Origin: Lateolabrax maculatus
Lineage: Eukaryota; Chordata; Actinopteri; Acropomatiformes; Lateolabracidae
Length of the DNA stretch: 64,000 nt
Direction of reading: 5' to 3'
NCBI GenBank assembly: GCA_031216445.1
Contig: CM062201.1
Coordinates: 1,323,501 to 1,387,500 of the forward strand
The translations under genes and the position numbers were made by a program. Of the stretch, positions 40,686 to 55,500 are shown piece by piece. Under the pieces are notes generated by a model that worked only from the letters and a program-made list of their open reading frames with translations, was not told the DNA's origin and did no database searches. Each line of letters opens with the position of its first letter. Within the stretch, counting starts at the first letter, position 1.

Positions 40686-43600
40686 GACTAGGCACCAAAA
40701 CAACATCAAGCTTTTTCAGTAACATTCAGTAAGCAGTTCCCTCTCACCTTCAGGCCAGGAGCTTTCTTCCGGCTCATCTCATCCAAGAACTGCATCTTCA
40801 AGATGACTCGTGGGTCCATCTTGGGAGGGAAAGGAAGGCCAGTGATGATGACACCCCGACCAAAGGTGTCTGCAAAATCCAAACCCTCGCTGGCCTGACA
40901 CAGGAAGACATTTATAGAAAGTACGTGAGAGGTTAGTGCTTGGATTTGCAGTCGATGAAATGCAAAAACCACACAGATAAAATCTCAGTGCTGGCACAAG
41001 AGATGGTCAGAGACAAAGACAGAACAATACACAGAGCAACCTGAAAACTCATAGAGGACTGTTTAAAGCTAAATGACATGAACAAGAAAAAACATGCTTT
41101 TAAAACATGGAATAATAAAACTAAATATCTAGATATCAAGTCCTATTTTTTTTCACTGAAATTATTTTCATGTTAGTAAACAAACTCTGGAATCTGGTGG
41201 AAAGTATGAAGTGAAATTAGTGAAATTATAAGACAGTCCCAGATGCAACCAAGTGAGGAATATGAATTAAACATAAAGAGGAAAACTTTTCAGATTATGA
41301 GTGATTCTTCTCACTTGCTAAACTCAAAGTTGTACCCTCAAGGAGGAGCTATAGAAAACTAACCTTTCACAAATAGTTCCCTATAAATTACTGGGATAAC
41401 CGTTGAACCACCACTAGTGATTTTCACCATTTACACATGCTGCTACATTCAGGAACATTTCCCTCTTGCACCTTTTCAGACATGCTATGGCAATGCCGGA
41501 ATAGATGGGACAAGGGAAAGTGAAAGATCTATATCTAATAAAATGTAAATGAAATATCATTATTTAATTTCTCTGTTGGGAGTGTAAGTTCATTGTGTAT
41601 ATTTAGAAAGCACATTCAAGTTAGAAAGCATGGACTTCAGGAATCCCTGAAAAGCAAAAAGAAAGTCCACAGTTCCACATCCAGGGGTGTGTGGACACTG
41701 GAGGAAAGCTGAGAGAGGGCGCTCGACACTTGACCTCCTGTGATCCCTCTGGTTCTCTGGCAGAGGAGCAGAGCACAGTCTTGGTTGGAGGGGCTATAAA
41801 CTTATATAGGTTATTGTAAAGAATTTAAGTAGAATTTAGAGATAAAGCAAACAATACAGCTGACAGAGCCTCCAGTTACTCATACCTCATATTCTGTGTC
41901 ATGAACACTCATGAGATGCGTTATTCAAAAACTAGTTGAAAAGCAATACAGGTGGGAAATGAAAGATATTCAATAAGAAATAACTTATATGGCCAGCTTT
42001 TATGTGCCTTTATCTAGACATCATTTATCGAGACAGAGTAGCCATCGGACAAGGCTTTGAGTAGTTATTATTACCCAGTGAAACAATTGTTTTATTTGTT
42101 TATTTTCATATGTTATAGTGTGGATGCTGACAAGCAGGGCCGCCAACAGAATGGAAGGAGAAGGAGGAGAGGAGGAAGGCCTTGAAGCACTCCCATGAAG
42201 CACCAGGAGTTCCAGGAGCTACTGTCAGGGAGGACCACTTGACCTGTCTATTGTTGTTTCCTACAAGATGTGTATAATATAAGGCTTTTGCTTTTGGGTA
42301 ATTCCAGGATTCCTTTATTTCTTATTATTGAGTTTAGAGGATAATGACGTTTTCAAAGCCAGATCTTGTTTTTTCATAAATTAAAAAAAATAAAATAAGG
42401 AAAATGTAGAAAAGGGTTTGATAATGTAGATAACCAATTAACTGTAGGATAAGAACTGTAGTTAAAAGGATAGTTTCACGGTTTTTCAACCCTCCACTGA
42501 GCTTTGAGACAGTTATTCCCACCATTGTGAACCAGGCTCATTAAAGCACAACGCCACTCTCGTCCGGCTGTGACCTTCCACCAACATAGTTTGGATACCA
42601 GCGAATCGTCTTTATCACTGAGGTGGAGGGTCGCCCTCCAAGTAGGACAACAATTGAGGGACAATCAGTGTTTCACTGCAGTGGCTAAGAGGGAGCAGAG
42701 CTGCTCTGCTCATCTTCATATAATGGAATAACTGGTTGGCAGGAGACAACCACTGAAAACGGGCAGTGGGAACACAACAGACCATTATGGGTCTGGGAAA
42801 ACCGGGTGGAAAAACGAGACACAGCGTGACATATTTAAAAACAAATTTGTCCAGATTCCAGTTGTTAAAAGGTCGTTAAAATATGAGCCTGAAAAAACGG
42901 CTTATATTTCAACTAACTGAGATTGAAAAATATATGTGGTTGTTTAGATTTTGTTTTGGAATCTGAATTTATTCACAAATTTGTTATATGAGTTCCAAAA
43001 ATTGTCATAAAGTGTGACATATTACAAGTTATTGTATATGAAATGAAAATGGGGTAAGTAAATCACTGCCTTCTTTTTCTTTTTACGTTTGATGTTTTTG
43101 GTATATTTTGCTGTTAATTTTACCAAAGCAGTAGCCATAGAGTTCATGAGTGGATTTAGTGACTTGGGGGCCCTAGGCAGACTCAGACATGAGACCTATC
43201 TATTCTATATCTCTAATTGTATGCATGTTGATATTGGAAGTGGTAGAAAAGGTACTCACTTATATACTGCTAGATAGTTTAATCTATAATAATGCATCAT
43301 AATTTCTTTGTTTATCATATATTTTGTGTGAAACTAGCAAAAAGCTGTTAGATAAATGCAGTCGAGCAAGTAGTACCTCATAACTGTAATTACAAGTAAT
43401 GCTTGTACTTGGTTATTTTCCACCAGTGACCAGGAGGTTGCTGATTGCTAAGGTTGATTACTAGCCTGGGAACCTCAAATCTGCGAGCTCATTTTTCATT
43501 TGCTCTGGCAGATACGTCTGGCCCCTCTCCCATTCAAACTGATTTCCCTGACGTTTTATCGGGCTAACCAATTACAAGTGTTTATCTAGTATGAGGCGGG

Positions 43601-46551
43601 TTAAATACGATGACTGACAGAGACGAGCGCCGTTCAGGTATCTTTGAAAATATCCAAGATGGCTGACATTCCCCAGCCGGCTGGGCGGTAAATTTTCTCT
43701 AAAAGAACAAACAACTGCACTTAAACTTTATGTTGATAAGAAATGTGTGTTTGCCGTACTTCTGGCACGACGTACCGTCCGACAGGATGGCGTTATATTG
43801 CTCTGATTGGTTGTCTGCGCCCGAATGCAACAGTTCCGTTACCATATCCAGTCGGAGGATCCTAGCACACCGAGCAGTCTGTTTGCACGGGGGGTTGGCT
43901 ACTCGCGGCCTGCACCATTACCACACCGGCATACGTCGTCTGGTGCACTGAGTAGCCAGCAGACACGCCACACACGCTACATTTCAACCGAGAGTGCAGC
44001 ATTGATGTCACCACAACCACATGGCCCACTTGCACAAACAAGTCAAGGGAGATTGATAAGACAGAGAAGTGATGAATGTCATTCAGGTTTACATAAAACC
44101 ACATTGGGAACCTAACGGTCCACACTGGCAAATATTTATCAACTAGGAAAGCTACCATGACTTTTGCCCTGTAGGCCAACATTGTTGTTTGTTTTGTCAT
44201 CTGGAAATTACTTGGATGCTCCATCTTGACAACGTTAAAAAAAATTTCCCCGGCCCTTGTAGTTACATGTTTAGTGGTGGAGCCAGGTTTGGGTTAGTAT
44301 GAATCTGATCTCCTTTTGAAATTATGATAATAATAAAAATGTCATTACATTGTTTGTTGATTCTGTGACCCTACTGTTTATCCTTATCTTTGTCCTGTAT
44401 TGTTTTTCAAATCTTTGAAACACTGAATTACAACCACAGCATACGTGACTGCCTCCTGCACCCTTGTCTAAACCAAACGGGGTACTTCCATTTGGGCGTG
44501 CATGAGAGTGTGCTGTGCGCATCAGGGACTGGGCACACTGGCCAAACACATCACACACAATTATTTGGAGCTGGTTCTTAAAAAGTTCTTAAAAATTAAA
44601 ACTTCTAATTCTCTATTTGAATACATTTTACCTTTTTTTTCTGTTTTCAGGTTGATAATAAAGAGAGCAGGCACAATTGCAGCCTACTCAAAAGAAAGGA
44701 AGATAAAAAAAAATGGTGAATGTTTAATAGAATTACCAACCATTTAACCATCTAACTATAAAACAAGGAATCTCTGTCTGTATGTACGTTTGTCCCTCAC
44801 ACATCTCTAGAACCGTTCATCTGACTTGCTTCATACTTGGCAGTTGTATCGCTGGGGACCCAAGTAAGTGCAGTGCCACATTTGGTGCAATTTGGACTCC
44901 ACCCACCCACCCACCTGGCTGGAGCCATTCCCAGCTGACATTGGGTGAGAGGTGGGGTATACCCTGGACTGGGCGTCAGTCAATCACAGGGCTGACAGAT
45001 AGAGACAGACATTCATTCACACACACAGTCGCACCTTTTAATTTAGAGTCACCAATTAACCTAAGGAACCTAGGAAGCCAGAGTGCCCGAATCTCTCCGG
45101 TCAACCATGCAAGCGCGTGGAGAACATACAGAACATGCAAACTCCACATAGAATGGCCCCATCCAGCCGACTTGCAACATGTTCAATATTAATAAACTTT
45201 CAATAAACAAGCAAGCAGCGCTCTGTGCAGCATTGGGGACAGGGCTTCAGGGCTCTGCGTCGTGAGTCGGAGCATTTTGCAGTGAGCAAATCTGGCAAAA
45301 AAGCACATTGATAATCGCTTATAAAACGATATAAATGATAGAAATGGCTATCCACTTTATTTATCACTGCTGGTTATGACTGTTTTCAAATTATGTAGGC
45401 CTACTTATTCCACATATTTTTCAGTTGTGTCTAAACAGAGAGCGAGAGAGACGAGCAGACAGACAGAGTCAGCTGACAATTAAGTAAGTCAGTCAGTCAA
45501 ACGCATGTGTTCTGCAAGCAGCCATATCGCAGTTCTAGCTACAAGCAGAACTTCCGGGGGCCAAGCAATCGGCCCATTCCAAACTGGCACACGTTCAACC
45601 AAATTTCACTTCCCTAGAGTTAACAAGCACAAGTGAATAGGGGCCCAAGGCAAACACCGTCTAACTTTACCCTTTCTTTAACTGGGAATGTTGGTATTGC
45701 CAGTGGTACTCAAAACTTTTTTCTGAAGTAAATAGTGAAAAGGTAAAGAGACATTATAAGCACAATGTACTTATATTTAACTGTTCAAGGTGGAGCTTAT
45801 AAGGTGATATTGGTTTAATTTTTAATAATGCTTCATATTTTAATTGTTATATTTTGTGAGTGTGTTAATATTGGCAGTGGTGGAAGAGGTACTCAAAACT
45901 TTTTTTCTGAAGTAAAACTCAATACTGCACAGTTGAAGTAAAAGTCCTGCATTAAAATTTTTACTTTGAGAAGAGTGACTCCATTGAGACCATAAAATAT
46001 TCATGTGCGCTTTTGCACGCACACAACGCTTAGATTCAGGCATTGCTTTGAGACCCAACTCTGTCATGGCAGGTGTATTGATCAGAAACCAAGGAAGCGC
46101 AGTGTCAAGTTGTTTGGATGAGTGGTTCTTGAGAAAAGCTGCAAGCAGCAATGCCAGAGGCCAAGCAATTGGCCTGTTCCGAACAGGCATATGTTGAATG
46201 GGCACTGCACTAGTATTCCTAAATAAAGTAAATGAAAGAGAAGTACTTCAGTGATTCCTATAGGTCTATCTTTTTTCTCTCTTATAACATTGAAGTAGGT
46301 CAGGAGGCCCAGGTAGGGGCCCCATAAGGGATAACGATAGAGACAGAGGATGAGCAGGAGAAGCAGCTGGACAGCAGGCAGGAAGGTCAGCACCAGATCT
46401 GAGACTGAGAGGTTGAAAATGGAATGAAATGGAATGGACTAAAGGTCTTCACGAGTCCACCTGAACTCTAGGACCCAAGACCCGACCCGGGTCTGACATT
46501 ATGTGTAATACCCGAGTGGATCTGAGATGACCGTGGTCAGATGATGAAGTG

Positions 46552-46591
<40 letters not shown>

Positions 46592-49500
46592 ATCTAAAAT
46601 GCTCAGTCTGACCATGTTGTCAGAAAAAAACTGTATATTTTGAAATATTGTGAGTTGTCAAGGAAAAAAAACAGTATATTTTTAAACATTTTAGGAAATT
46701 TCTAGACTTGGACACACAGTAACCTCACCTTCCCTCGACAGACAGCAAAGAAAGTTCCCCCTCTGGATGCTGGATCATTGACTTTGTTGTAATATCCATC
46801 AATAACCTAAGAGCAGACAGAGAAAAGATCAACTGTTGTTATCAGTGCTCACACCATGACCAGCTCATGACATATTGTTTAAAAAAGCCTGGAAATTGTC
46901 TCGATGGAGGTTTCATAGTCATGCATCTACTGTAGATATTTTTCTAAAACACTCACCTCAGTAAAGGTGCCCTTTCCTTTAGGTTCAACAAACATGGGCT
47001 TTACGTTATCAATACGATCTGCATGTCCGTTAGCCTGGTGAGAGAACCAGAAGCCCTTTGAAAATATTCAAAATATATATACACACTACAGCCTGAAATC
47101 AAAACCCATCAAAAAATATTTTTCTCCATCTTTATTTACACATTTTTCCTTATAACATTCAGCGGGTTAAGGCAACAGTTTTAAAAATGTATATAAATTG
47201 AAAACTAGAATAACAAGCTTGGAAAAGTGATCAGTCCCCTGATTTAATACTTTGTAGGGCCACCTTTTGATTTAATTACAGCCATTAGTTAGTTTGGATA
47301 TATTTTCTATTAGTTTTGCACACCTAGATTGGAAAATGAGTCCAGTCTTTTGTAGAATCGTTTGAGTTTAGCCAAATTTTGTGGTGAGGAGCAATAGACA
47401 GTCTTCAAATCCATCTACAGCTTTTTTATTGGATTTCGGTCAAGGATCTGACTTGGCCACTAAAGAACATTCACCTTCCTATCCTGAAGCCAGTACTGCG
47501 TTGTCATGCATTATCATCACCATATTGAGCCGTCTAGCAGATGGCTAAAGGTCTTGATCAAAAATGTGGGTGTACTTGGTAGCGTACATTTTTCCTTCAA
47601 TCCTCACTAACTGCCCAGTCCACACCTCAGTCAAACACCCCCACAGCACAATATTGCCACCACCATGCTTTACAGTGGCTATGATGTGTTTTGGGTGGTT
47701 GGAGTTCAAGTCCAAAACGTTTAATCTTGGTTTTAGCTGACCATAAAACCATTTGCCACATAGCTCAGAACCTTCTAAGTGTTTTTTTGCAAAGCGCAAA
47801 TGAGACTCAGCATGGCACTTTTCAGAAGAGGCTTCTTTTGTTCCACCCTGCCATACAGGTCAGCTTTGCGTAAAGCTTGTGAGATTGTTGTCACATGCAC
47901 TGACCAACCAATCTTAGCCATAAAGACTTGTTGCCATTGGAGTCTTGGTATTGGTAACTTCCCTGATTAATATCCTCCTAGCTCAGTATTTCAGTTCAAT
48001 TTCTATAGACACTGTACCTTAAGAAGATCCAAAATAGATAAAACAAAAATACACTGTAATTACAATGATACATTTTCCTACAGGGGATTCCACTCAATCT
48101 CCACTTACTCTCCAGAAGTCCAGGGTTTTTTCCATTAGAGGGAAGGAAGGAAAAAACACTAAGAGACCATGAGGAACCACACGGCTCAGGTTGGCTGAGG
48201 AGAGAATACAGCAACCAACACATTAATGTGGTGATCAAGATAGAAATTATAAGAAATATTATACAATTCAAAATTATGGGGAAAAAGCATGTGTTGGCTA
48301 AAAAATACATGGTAGAAAAACAACATTTAGTGTACATAAATTGTATAATACATATATTGTTTGATCTTACCAACAGTGTTGCCTAAAGATGCCATGTTTT
48401 CAGGATTAAACCTGACACAGAAGGAAAGATTATTAGTTTTATTCACATCATCCCAACACGAAGATAAACCATCTGTCGAGTTAAACTTGGTTCACACAAA
48501 AGAACTGCTGGAAACTGCATATGTGACTTGTGTGTAACTACTTATATGTTGAAGAGTGTAGAGTAAAAAATTAACCTTCTATCAAATGCTGAACTTAAAA
48601 GTACTCCATCTGGGCCTTGGTCAATGATGCAAACAAGGATCTGGTCCCGCTCAATTACGTGGCTGTTTTCCAGAGTCACTGGGAATTCTCTACACCAACA
48701 GCAAGAACAAAAACACACCGGGATCAAGATCAAGGTTGACCCTGCTGTTAATACAACAAAATTAATAATGTAACTAATAGTGTATAAAGTTTTAAATGTG
48801 ATATTTAGTGGGCCGGCTGTGTAACAACACAGAGGCGCACTACTGTTATCCCTCATACAGTGGGTACAGAAAATATTCAGACCCCTTTAAATTTTTCACT
48901 CTTTGTTTCATTGCAGCCATTTGCTAAGATCAAAAAAGTTCATTTTATTTCTCATTAATGTACACTCAGCACCCCATCTTGACAGAAAAAAACAGAAATG
49001 TAGAAATTTTTGCAAATTTATTAAAAAAGAAAAACTGAAATATCACATGGTCATAAGTATTCAGACCCTTTGCTCAGTATTGAGTAGAAGCACCCTTTTG
49101 AGCTAGTACAGCCATGAGTCTTCTTGGGAATGATGCAACAAGTTTTTCACACCTGGATTTGGGGATCCTCTGCCATTCTTCCTTGCAGATCCTCTCCAGT
49201 TCCGTCAGGTTGGATGGTGAACGTTGGTGGACAGCCATTTTCAGGTCTCTCCAGAGATGCTCAATTGGGTTTAGGTCAGGGCTCTGGCTGGGCCAGTCAA
49301 GAATGGTCACAGAGTTGTTCCGAAGCCACTCCTTTGTTATTTTAGCTGTGTGCTTAGGGTCATTGTCTTGTTGGAAGGTGAACCTTCAGCCCAGTCTGAG
49401 GTCCTGAGCACTCTGGAAGAGGTTTTCTTCCAGGATCTCTCTGTACTTGGCCGCATTCATCTTTCCTTCAATTGCAACCAGTCGTCCTGTCCCTGTAGCT

Positions 49501-52500
49501 GAAAAACACCCCCATAGCATGATGCTGCCACCACCATGTTTCACTGTTGGGATTGTATTGGGCAGGTGATGAGCAGTGCCTGGTTTTCTCCATACATACC
49601 GCTTAGAATTAACGCTAAGAAGTTCAATCTCCGTCTCATCAGACCAGAGAATCTTATTTCTCATAGTCTGGGAGTCCTTCACGTTTTACGAGTCCTTTTG
49701 GCAAACTCTATGTGGGCTTTCATATGTCTTGCACTGAGGAGAGGCTTCCGTCGGGCCACTCTGCCATAAAGCCCCGACTGGTGGAGGGCTGCAGTGATAG
49801 TTGACTTTGTGGAACTTTCTCCCATCTCCCTACTGCATCTCTGGAGCTCAGCCACAGTGATCTTTGGGTTCTTCTTTACCTCTCTCACCAAGGCTCTTCT
49901 CTCACGATTGCTCAGTTTGGCTGGACGGCCAGGTCTAGGAAGAGTTCTGGTCGTCCCAAACTTCTTCCATTTAAGGATTATGGAGGCCGCTGTGCTCTTA
50001 AGAACCTTGAGTGCTGCAGAAATTCTTTTGTAACCTTGGCCAGATCTGAGCCTTGCCACAATTCTGTCTCTGAGCTCCTTGGGCAGTTCCTTCGACCTCA
50101 TGATTCTCATTTGCTCTGACATGCACTGTGGGCTGTAAGGTCTTATATAGACAGGTGTGTGCCTTTCCTAATCAAATCCAATCAGTTTAATTAAACACAG
50201 CTGGACTCCAATGAAGGAGTAGAACCATCTCAAGGAGGATCAGAAGAAATGGACAGCATGTGAGTTAAATATTAATGAGAAATAAAATGAACTTTTTTGA
50301 TTTTAGCAAATGGCTGCAATGAAACAAAGAGTGAAAAATTTAAAGTGGTCTGAATACTTTCCGTACCCACTGTACTTCTTCGTATAATTATTCTTCTTCT
50401 GCCAGGAAATTTCGCCGCGCTTCTCCTCCCACAGTTTTGAAAGCACATACGCAAAAAATACATCAAATGTGCAGTTCGATCTCGAATCGATGGCTACGAC
50501 TTTTATAAGAAAATCGGCCAAACAGTGTTCGCGTAAATCGCAATAGAACGGGCTTTTTCCATTTGGAATGAATGGAGTACCGCTTTTGAAGAAGGCTCAA
50601 ATTCACTCCACTTTGAGTGAGCACCATATCGCCATACTTTGCTGTAAAAGAATGATTCAACATTTGAGTGATTCCTTAGGTGTCGGACTATATCCGAGCA
50701 TACGCGTATGTGCGCGAGTGCGCTTGTGTGTGTGTGTTGGTGAGCGTGCGCACAAACATAAAAATACACCGTGACTTATCTCTGGGATTGGATTCATGGT
50801 TTGCTTCTGGAAGTTAAAGTTTAAAAGGTTTCTCCTCAGCTCATTCTCTTTACAGAACAGCTGCGTGTGGGCATAAGGTCTGAGGACAGACCTCTGCAGG
50901 GGGAAAAAGTTCTAGTTCTAGTTTAGATAAGATTTCTTGATGATTTTGATAAAATTTGATGTAATCAGATAAATCAGATTTAGGTATGATTAAGTTTTCA
51001 AGAAACATACATGTATGACATAGTTTCATCATTCCTTTCTTTAATTAAGCTTATAGTCAGGGCTGCCTCAGGTGAACCATCCCTTAGTTATGCTGTTATA
51101 GAGCTAGACTGCTGTGAGATTTCCCATTATGTACTGAGCTCTTCTCTCCTCATCTTCCTCTCCATCTGTACGCATTCTTATCCCATTAATACAAGTTACT
51201 AACTCAACATCTTCCCTCTCCCATATTTTTGTGCTTTCTCATCTCTCTCCTCCTGTTTCTTTATGCACTGTCAAATTAACGCGTTATTTCAATTAATTAA
51301 TCACATCATTATATTAGAGGCTCTTAGCCTCTGAGAGCAGTACTCTTAGCACTCAGGGTGCCACTGACAACACCGCAGGGAATTCACGAACGCACCCCTA
51401 TGACACCGTGCTTTGCTCAGCTCCAACAGGTCCGTGCGTCAGTTGCGTGTGTAAATAGTTAAAAAAAAGACTGTGGTTAATGTGATCATCAGTTAAAACT
51501 AGAGTGTGGGACTTTAATATATAAATGAACATCTGTTACATTCAAGCCCTCACCAGGCGAGTTCAAATAATGCTGATTAAGCCTATCACCGCCTGTAAGT
51601 CTCTTTGCATTTCTATACCGGACTTTTAAATCTGGTGTCTGTGGCGAAATTCCCACACTGACTCACCAGAAACCCATCGGTGACGGCTCCCTGGAGCCAA
51701 CATCCGCGCACAAGCCAGAGTACAGGAGGTAATTCCAGAGTTTTCGAGGAAGCACTGAGCGTCTTAGATGAGAAATGTCACTTGGTTTAATTTTCATTGG
51801 CCAACTGTTGTATTGAGTTTCAAACTGAGTATTTGTTTTGCTTCCGGGGATCACTGCCAGTAGGGGGAGACAAAAGTTCCACATTGGTGCTTTGGCGTTG
51901 CGCTTATGTTAATATGAGAGAAAAAAAAAGAAGGGATTTATTGATTTGATTAAATCAACTGACAGCCCTAGTTCTTTTCTACAGATATTTCGGTCTCCGG
52001 AGCTGTAGAGTCTGAATCTGCGATTGCAAGCCACCTCCTACCCCCATGTTCCTGCTCAACACCCACTGCTATAATTATTCGGTTGAGCACAGAGCTGTGA
52101 AAAGGCCCTGTTGATCAATCGGGTCAATCAGATCCACCTAAAAACTTGGTCAGTGAAAGAGACCTTAATGAGTTGTTAAACTTTTACATTTTTAGTTAAA
52201 TTACGTGGCCATGGTGAAGTGTTGAATGTCCATTTTTCACCACGAAACAGGAAGTGGGTTGTAACTCGACTGTATATGGTAAAATCTGCTCCAAACTTCA
52301 CATGTTGGATAAGATTCCCAAACTGAAGACAACCACATGCCAATATTGAGTTCTTGCCATAGCGTAACCTACTGGCAACACGAAATGACATGTTTTATAC
52401 TTTGAGGTAGGGCTGACTAGATCCACCTCAGATGTGGTCAGAAATGGCTTTAAGACCTTGATGATGCTTTATTTTGAAGCTTGTGAGTTTTCATTGAACA

Positions 52501-55500
52501 GTGTTGCCCTGGCAGCGCTAAATATAGTGTACATGTAAATTAATATTGATTTGTAGGCCTCTTTTTAGGTAGCTAAAACACATTGCTGCACACAGCAGTA
52601 CATTGCTTATCGTCCCTGCACCAACAGTTCTAGTTGAAAGGTGCAATAACATTAATGAAATTTGCACTTTTTAAAAAATATGTATATTGCATATACTTTA
52701 TAATGTTATAATCTTTAATATGAATGGAAATTTGATATGGTTTTGTGTGTGTCTATCAGTGCTTTTTGAACATTTTCAGCACATTTTAACAATACTGCAA
52801 TGATATTATAACGTTGGTCATTGTTAACGTGGTATTACATTTTTATATCGTTAACATCTCTAGTGTTGTACTAAGTGTTCGGGGTAAATCTACCACCCAG
52901 ACCACGTAAGTCAGTGGTGAATAAATTGTGCACCTCTGTAGGTAAAGTGAGCTTTGAGGAGCAAAAAGGTAACAGGTAACTTACATCCTCATCTCAGAGG
53001 TGAATGAGGACAGGGGAGAGAGAGTACCACTGGTCAGAATGATACAGCGAACACCTTGATTCACCAGATCCTGCATGCTGAAGCCAGGAGAGAAGCACCA
53101 GTAACTCAGAATGTTGCCTACAAGGTGCAAAGAAAAACATAAGGAACATTTAATCTGGTTAAAGTGTATGGGCAGGTCAGAGGGAAACAAATGACAAACT
53201 AAACTAAAACTTTCAACAGGGTTCAACCTCTCGGGTCTGATATCCACACAGAACATTTCATGGCAATAAAAGAAAAAATAAAAAAAGTTACAGAGAGGGT
53301 ATTTTTTATGTTTAGTCTTGGGTTAGATTTTGCAGTTTGAGTGTTTGTGAAGCATGAAGCTGGTAGTCCTTCCGAACGGACACCCTACAGAACTAGAATT
53401 TTTTAAATTTATATTAATGACATAAGTATCTAACTTTTCCAACTCAGTGTCTGAATAAGCGGCTAAATGATTCCACTGCTGTAACTGTGTGAATATTGTA
53501 ACCCAGCATGTCACAGACTGTGTATGATTACCTTGTTTCTTTGATGAAGATGAAGTCCACACATCAGCACTTTGTGTTTTCTTGTGATAGCTGGTGTCTC
53601 GATGGATATGGACCTGAGCAAAAGAGACCAATATGATAGCGGACGTCACTGTATACAAAACTACATAACAAGTGTGTGGCCTCTAATGAACACCTTAAAC
53701 ACCTTAAAATGAGCAGTGTTGGACTGCATCTGCTGTTGTCTGTCCTTTTCTGATGGTTCACCACAGAACACCAGCTACAAGAAAAGGAAAGAAAGGAGGA
53801 ATTATGGTTGCTACTATAAAATGTACTGTAAAAAACTGCTGTAGTACTATAGATCAATGGTATGTTCCACCATTTTGGTAAACTTTATACGCAATGAACA
53901 GCAGGAAACTTAGTAGGCTACAATAGCCATTTTGGGAAATATGCTTAATTGCTTTATTCCGAAAGAGTGAGCTGAGACGATCAATATCAATCTCATAAAA
54001 AATAACAGTTTGTGCTTTTAGTGCGTGTTTCATGCTGGGCCAATTTCTTAAGAATCAACATTGTATCCATCCACCCAGCACTTCCGTTCACTGTCTCCAG
54101 TTACAGCGCAGGTTGCCAGAACACAGACATGAGGTTGATATCCATCTGAACATCTCACTCTGGGAGGGTAAGAGATCTGTTGAACCATTCCTTTAACTTC
54201 AGCATGTAGCATACCTGTAGGATATCAGCCAGCTTCTGCAGTCCACTTGTGTTCTGGAATATTCCTGGCTCTGATGAAAAACATGTGTCACACAAACAAA
54301 TGACTCAGCATATGATTTTGTGTTGTAACAGGGTCTGTATGGTATAGCCAGCAGACAGTGAGTCCCTGTATGAAATGAGTAGGGACCAGGACTAAAGAAC
54401 AATACAGCTGTTGCTTTACGTATCGTTTCTACTTATATGAAAGTATGAAGGGAAATGAGACTCCATCTACAAAAGATATATGACATGGTGGACAGTATAA
54501 AATGTAATCAAGTGACATGTTGATGAACAAAAACATGAAGAAATCAAGCCATACTGACGTCCTGCTAAGTATCCACTAATCTGCTCCAGAGCTTCGTGGA
54601 CAGCCGTCTTGCTGTTGTAGGTCAGATGGGCTCTCTCCAACAGCTCATAGATGAAGCTAAGATAGACAGAGAAGGTTATGGACAGAATACACTTAGTTGA
54701 ATATAGATTTTTAAACTAACTTTCTGTGGCAAGTCAATAAAAAGATATCCACTGGAGTCTTACTGTTATGATTAATAAGTTTCTCATACTGTTGAGAATG
54801 ATTTTGGTTCCAGTTTATAGGTTGCTTGTTTTTTTTTTTTCCCCATTAGCTGATTCCAGTGACAGGAGCTAACATCAAGGTTTGCTTGGCCCTTGGGCAG
54901 TAAGGGAGTCTCCCATGTGTTTTCCAGACTACACTGCAGACCCAGCAGTCTCACACACACAACATTTTGTAAAATAATGTCACTCAGTACCCTAAAATCC
55001 CAAAGATGGTTGGCACCAGCAGCACTGTCACATGAGACTCATCTAGGTCACATGACCGTCATATGAGAGTCATTAAAGTCATATAAGACAAGGTGCGAAT
55101 GTGTGCATCTTACACGTGATGAGAAGCGGTGTCAAGATGGATTGGAAAGAAGTTTAGTAAGCAAAAACATTGAAATCTGCTTATTATCTACTACCACACT
55201 TTCCCGTACATTCCAGGTTTTGTGATGCCTTTGTCACTTGGAACATCATAGGAATCGATGGCAGTTTCCAGGTCCAGCAGTATCTCTGTCAAAGCAGATA
55301 GTTTGTAAAAATCCCACACATTGATGAATGGCCAAATTCAGTTCATGAGATAATCATGAACCACTCAAATAAGGCTTATTTATTTTCTTCATACCTTAAG
55401 AATACTTACGTTTTATTTTAGCAATGGTGGGTATATCAATTTTTAAACCTGAAAACAAAAAAAAAAAATTACCAACTGAAATTTTAAAGTACATATAGAT

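Larger units (their letters stand above)
40895..46728 (-). other. Largest visible rtel1 intron (w20-w21), 5.8 kb, repeat-filled
   Basis: No coding exon was seen; w20 (GGTFFAVCRGK) and w21 (ASEGLDF) join directly. Contents: a scrap like the foldback element centre (41660-41770), unclassified repeat copy B, the common repeat at 44780-45195, two related scraps (45530-45600, 46130-46205), and a TG microsatellite. 42465-42830 is non-repetitive to my eye. Confidence 0.75.

Noticed and set aside
43807..44224. Overlapping 102- and 120-codon frames on both strands as a gene
   Set aside because: No recognisable domain, no supporting splice context, next to an interspersed repeat and inside an rtel1 intron.
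44782..45192. 136-codon open frame
   Set aside because: Falls entirely within a common dispersed fish repeat.
48542..48856. Frame of 104 codons containing FPVTLENSHVIERDQ as a separate gene
   Set aside because: It is rtel1 exon w16 read through its splice acceptor into intron; the same applies to the frame at 56518-56856.
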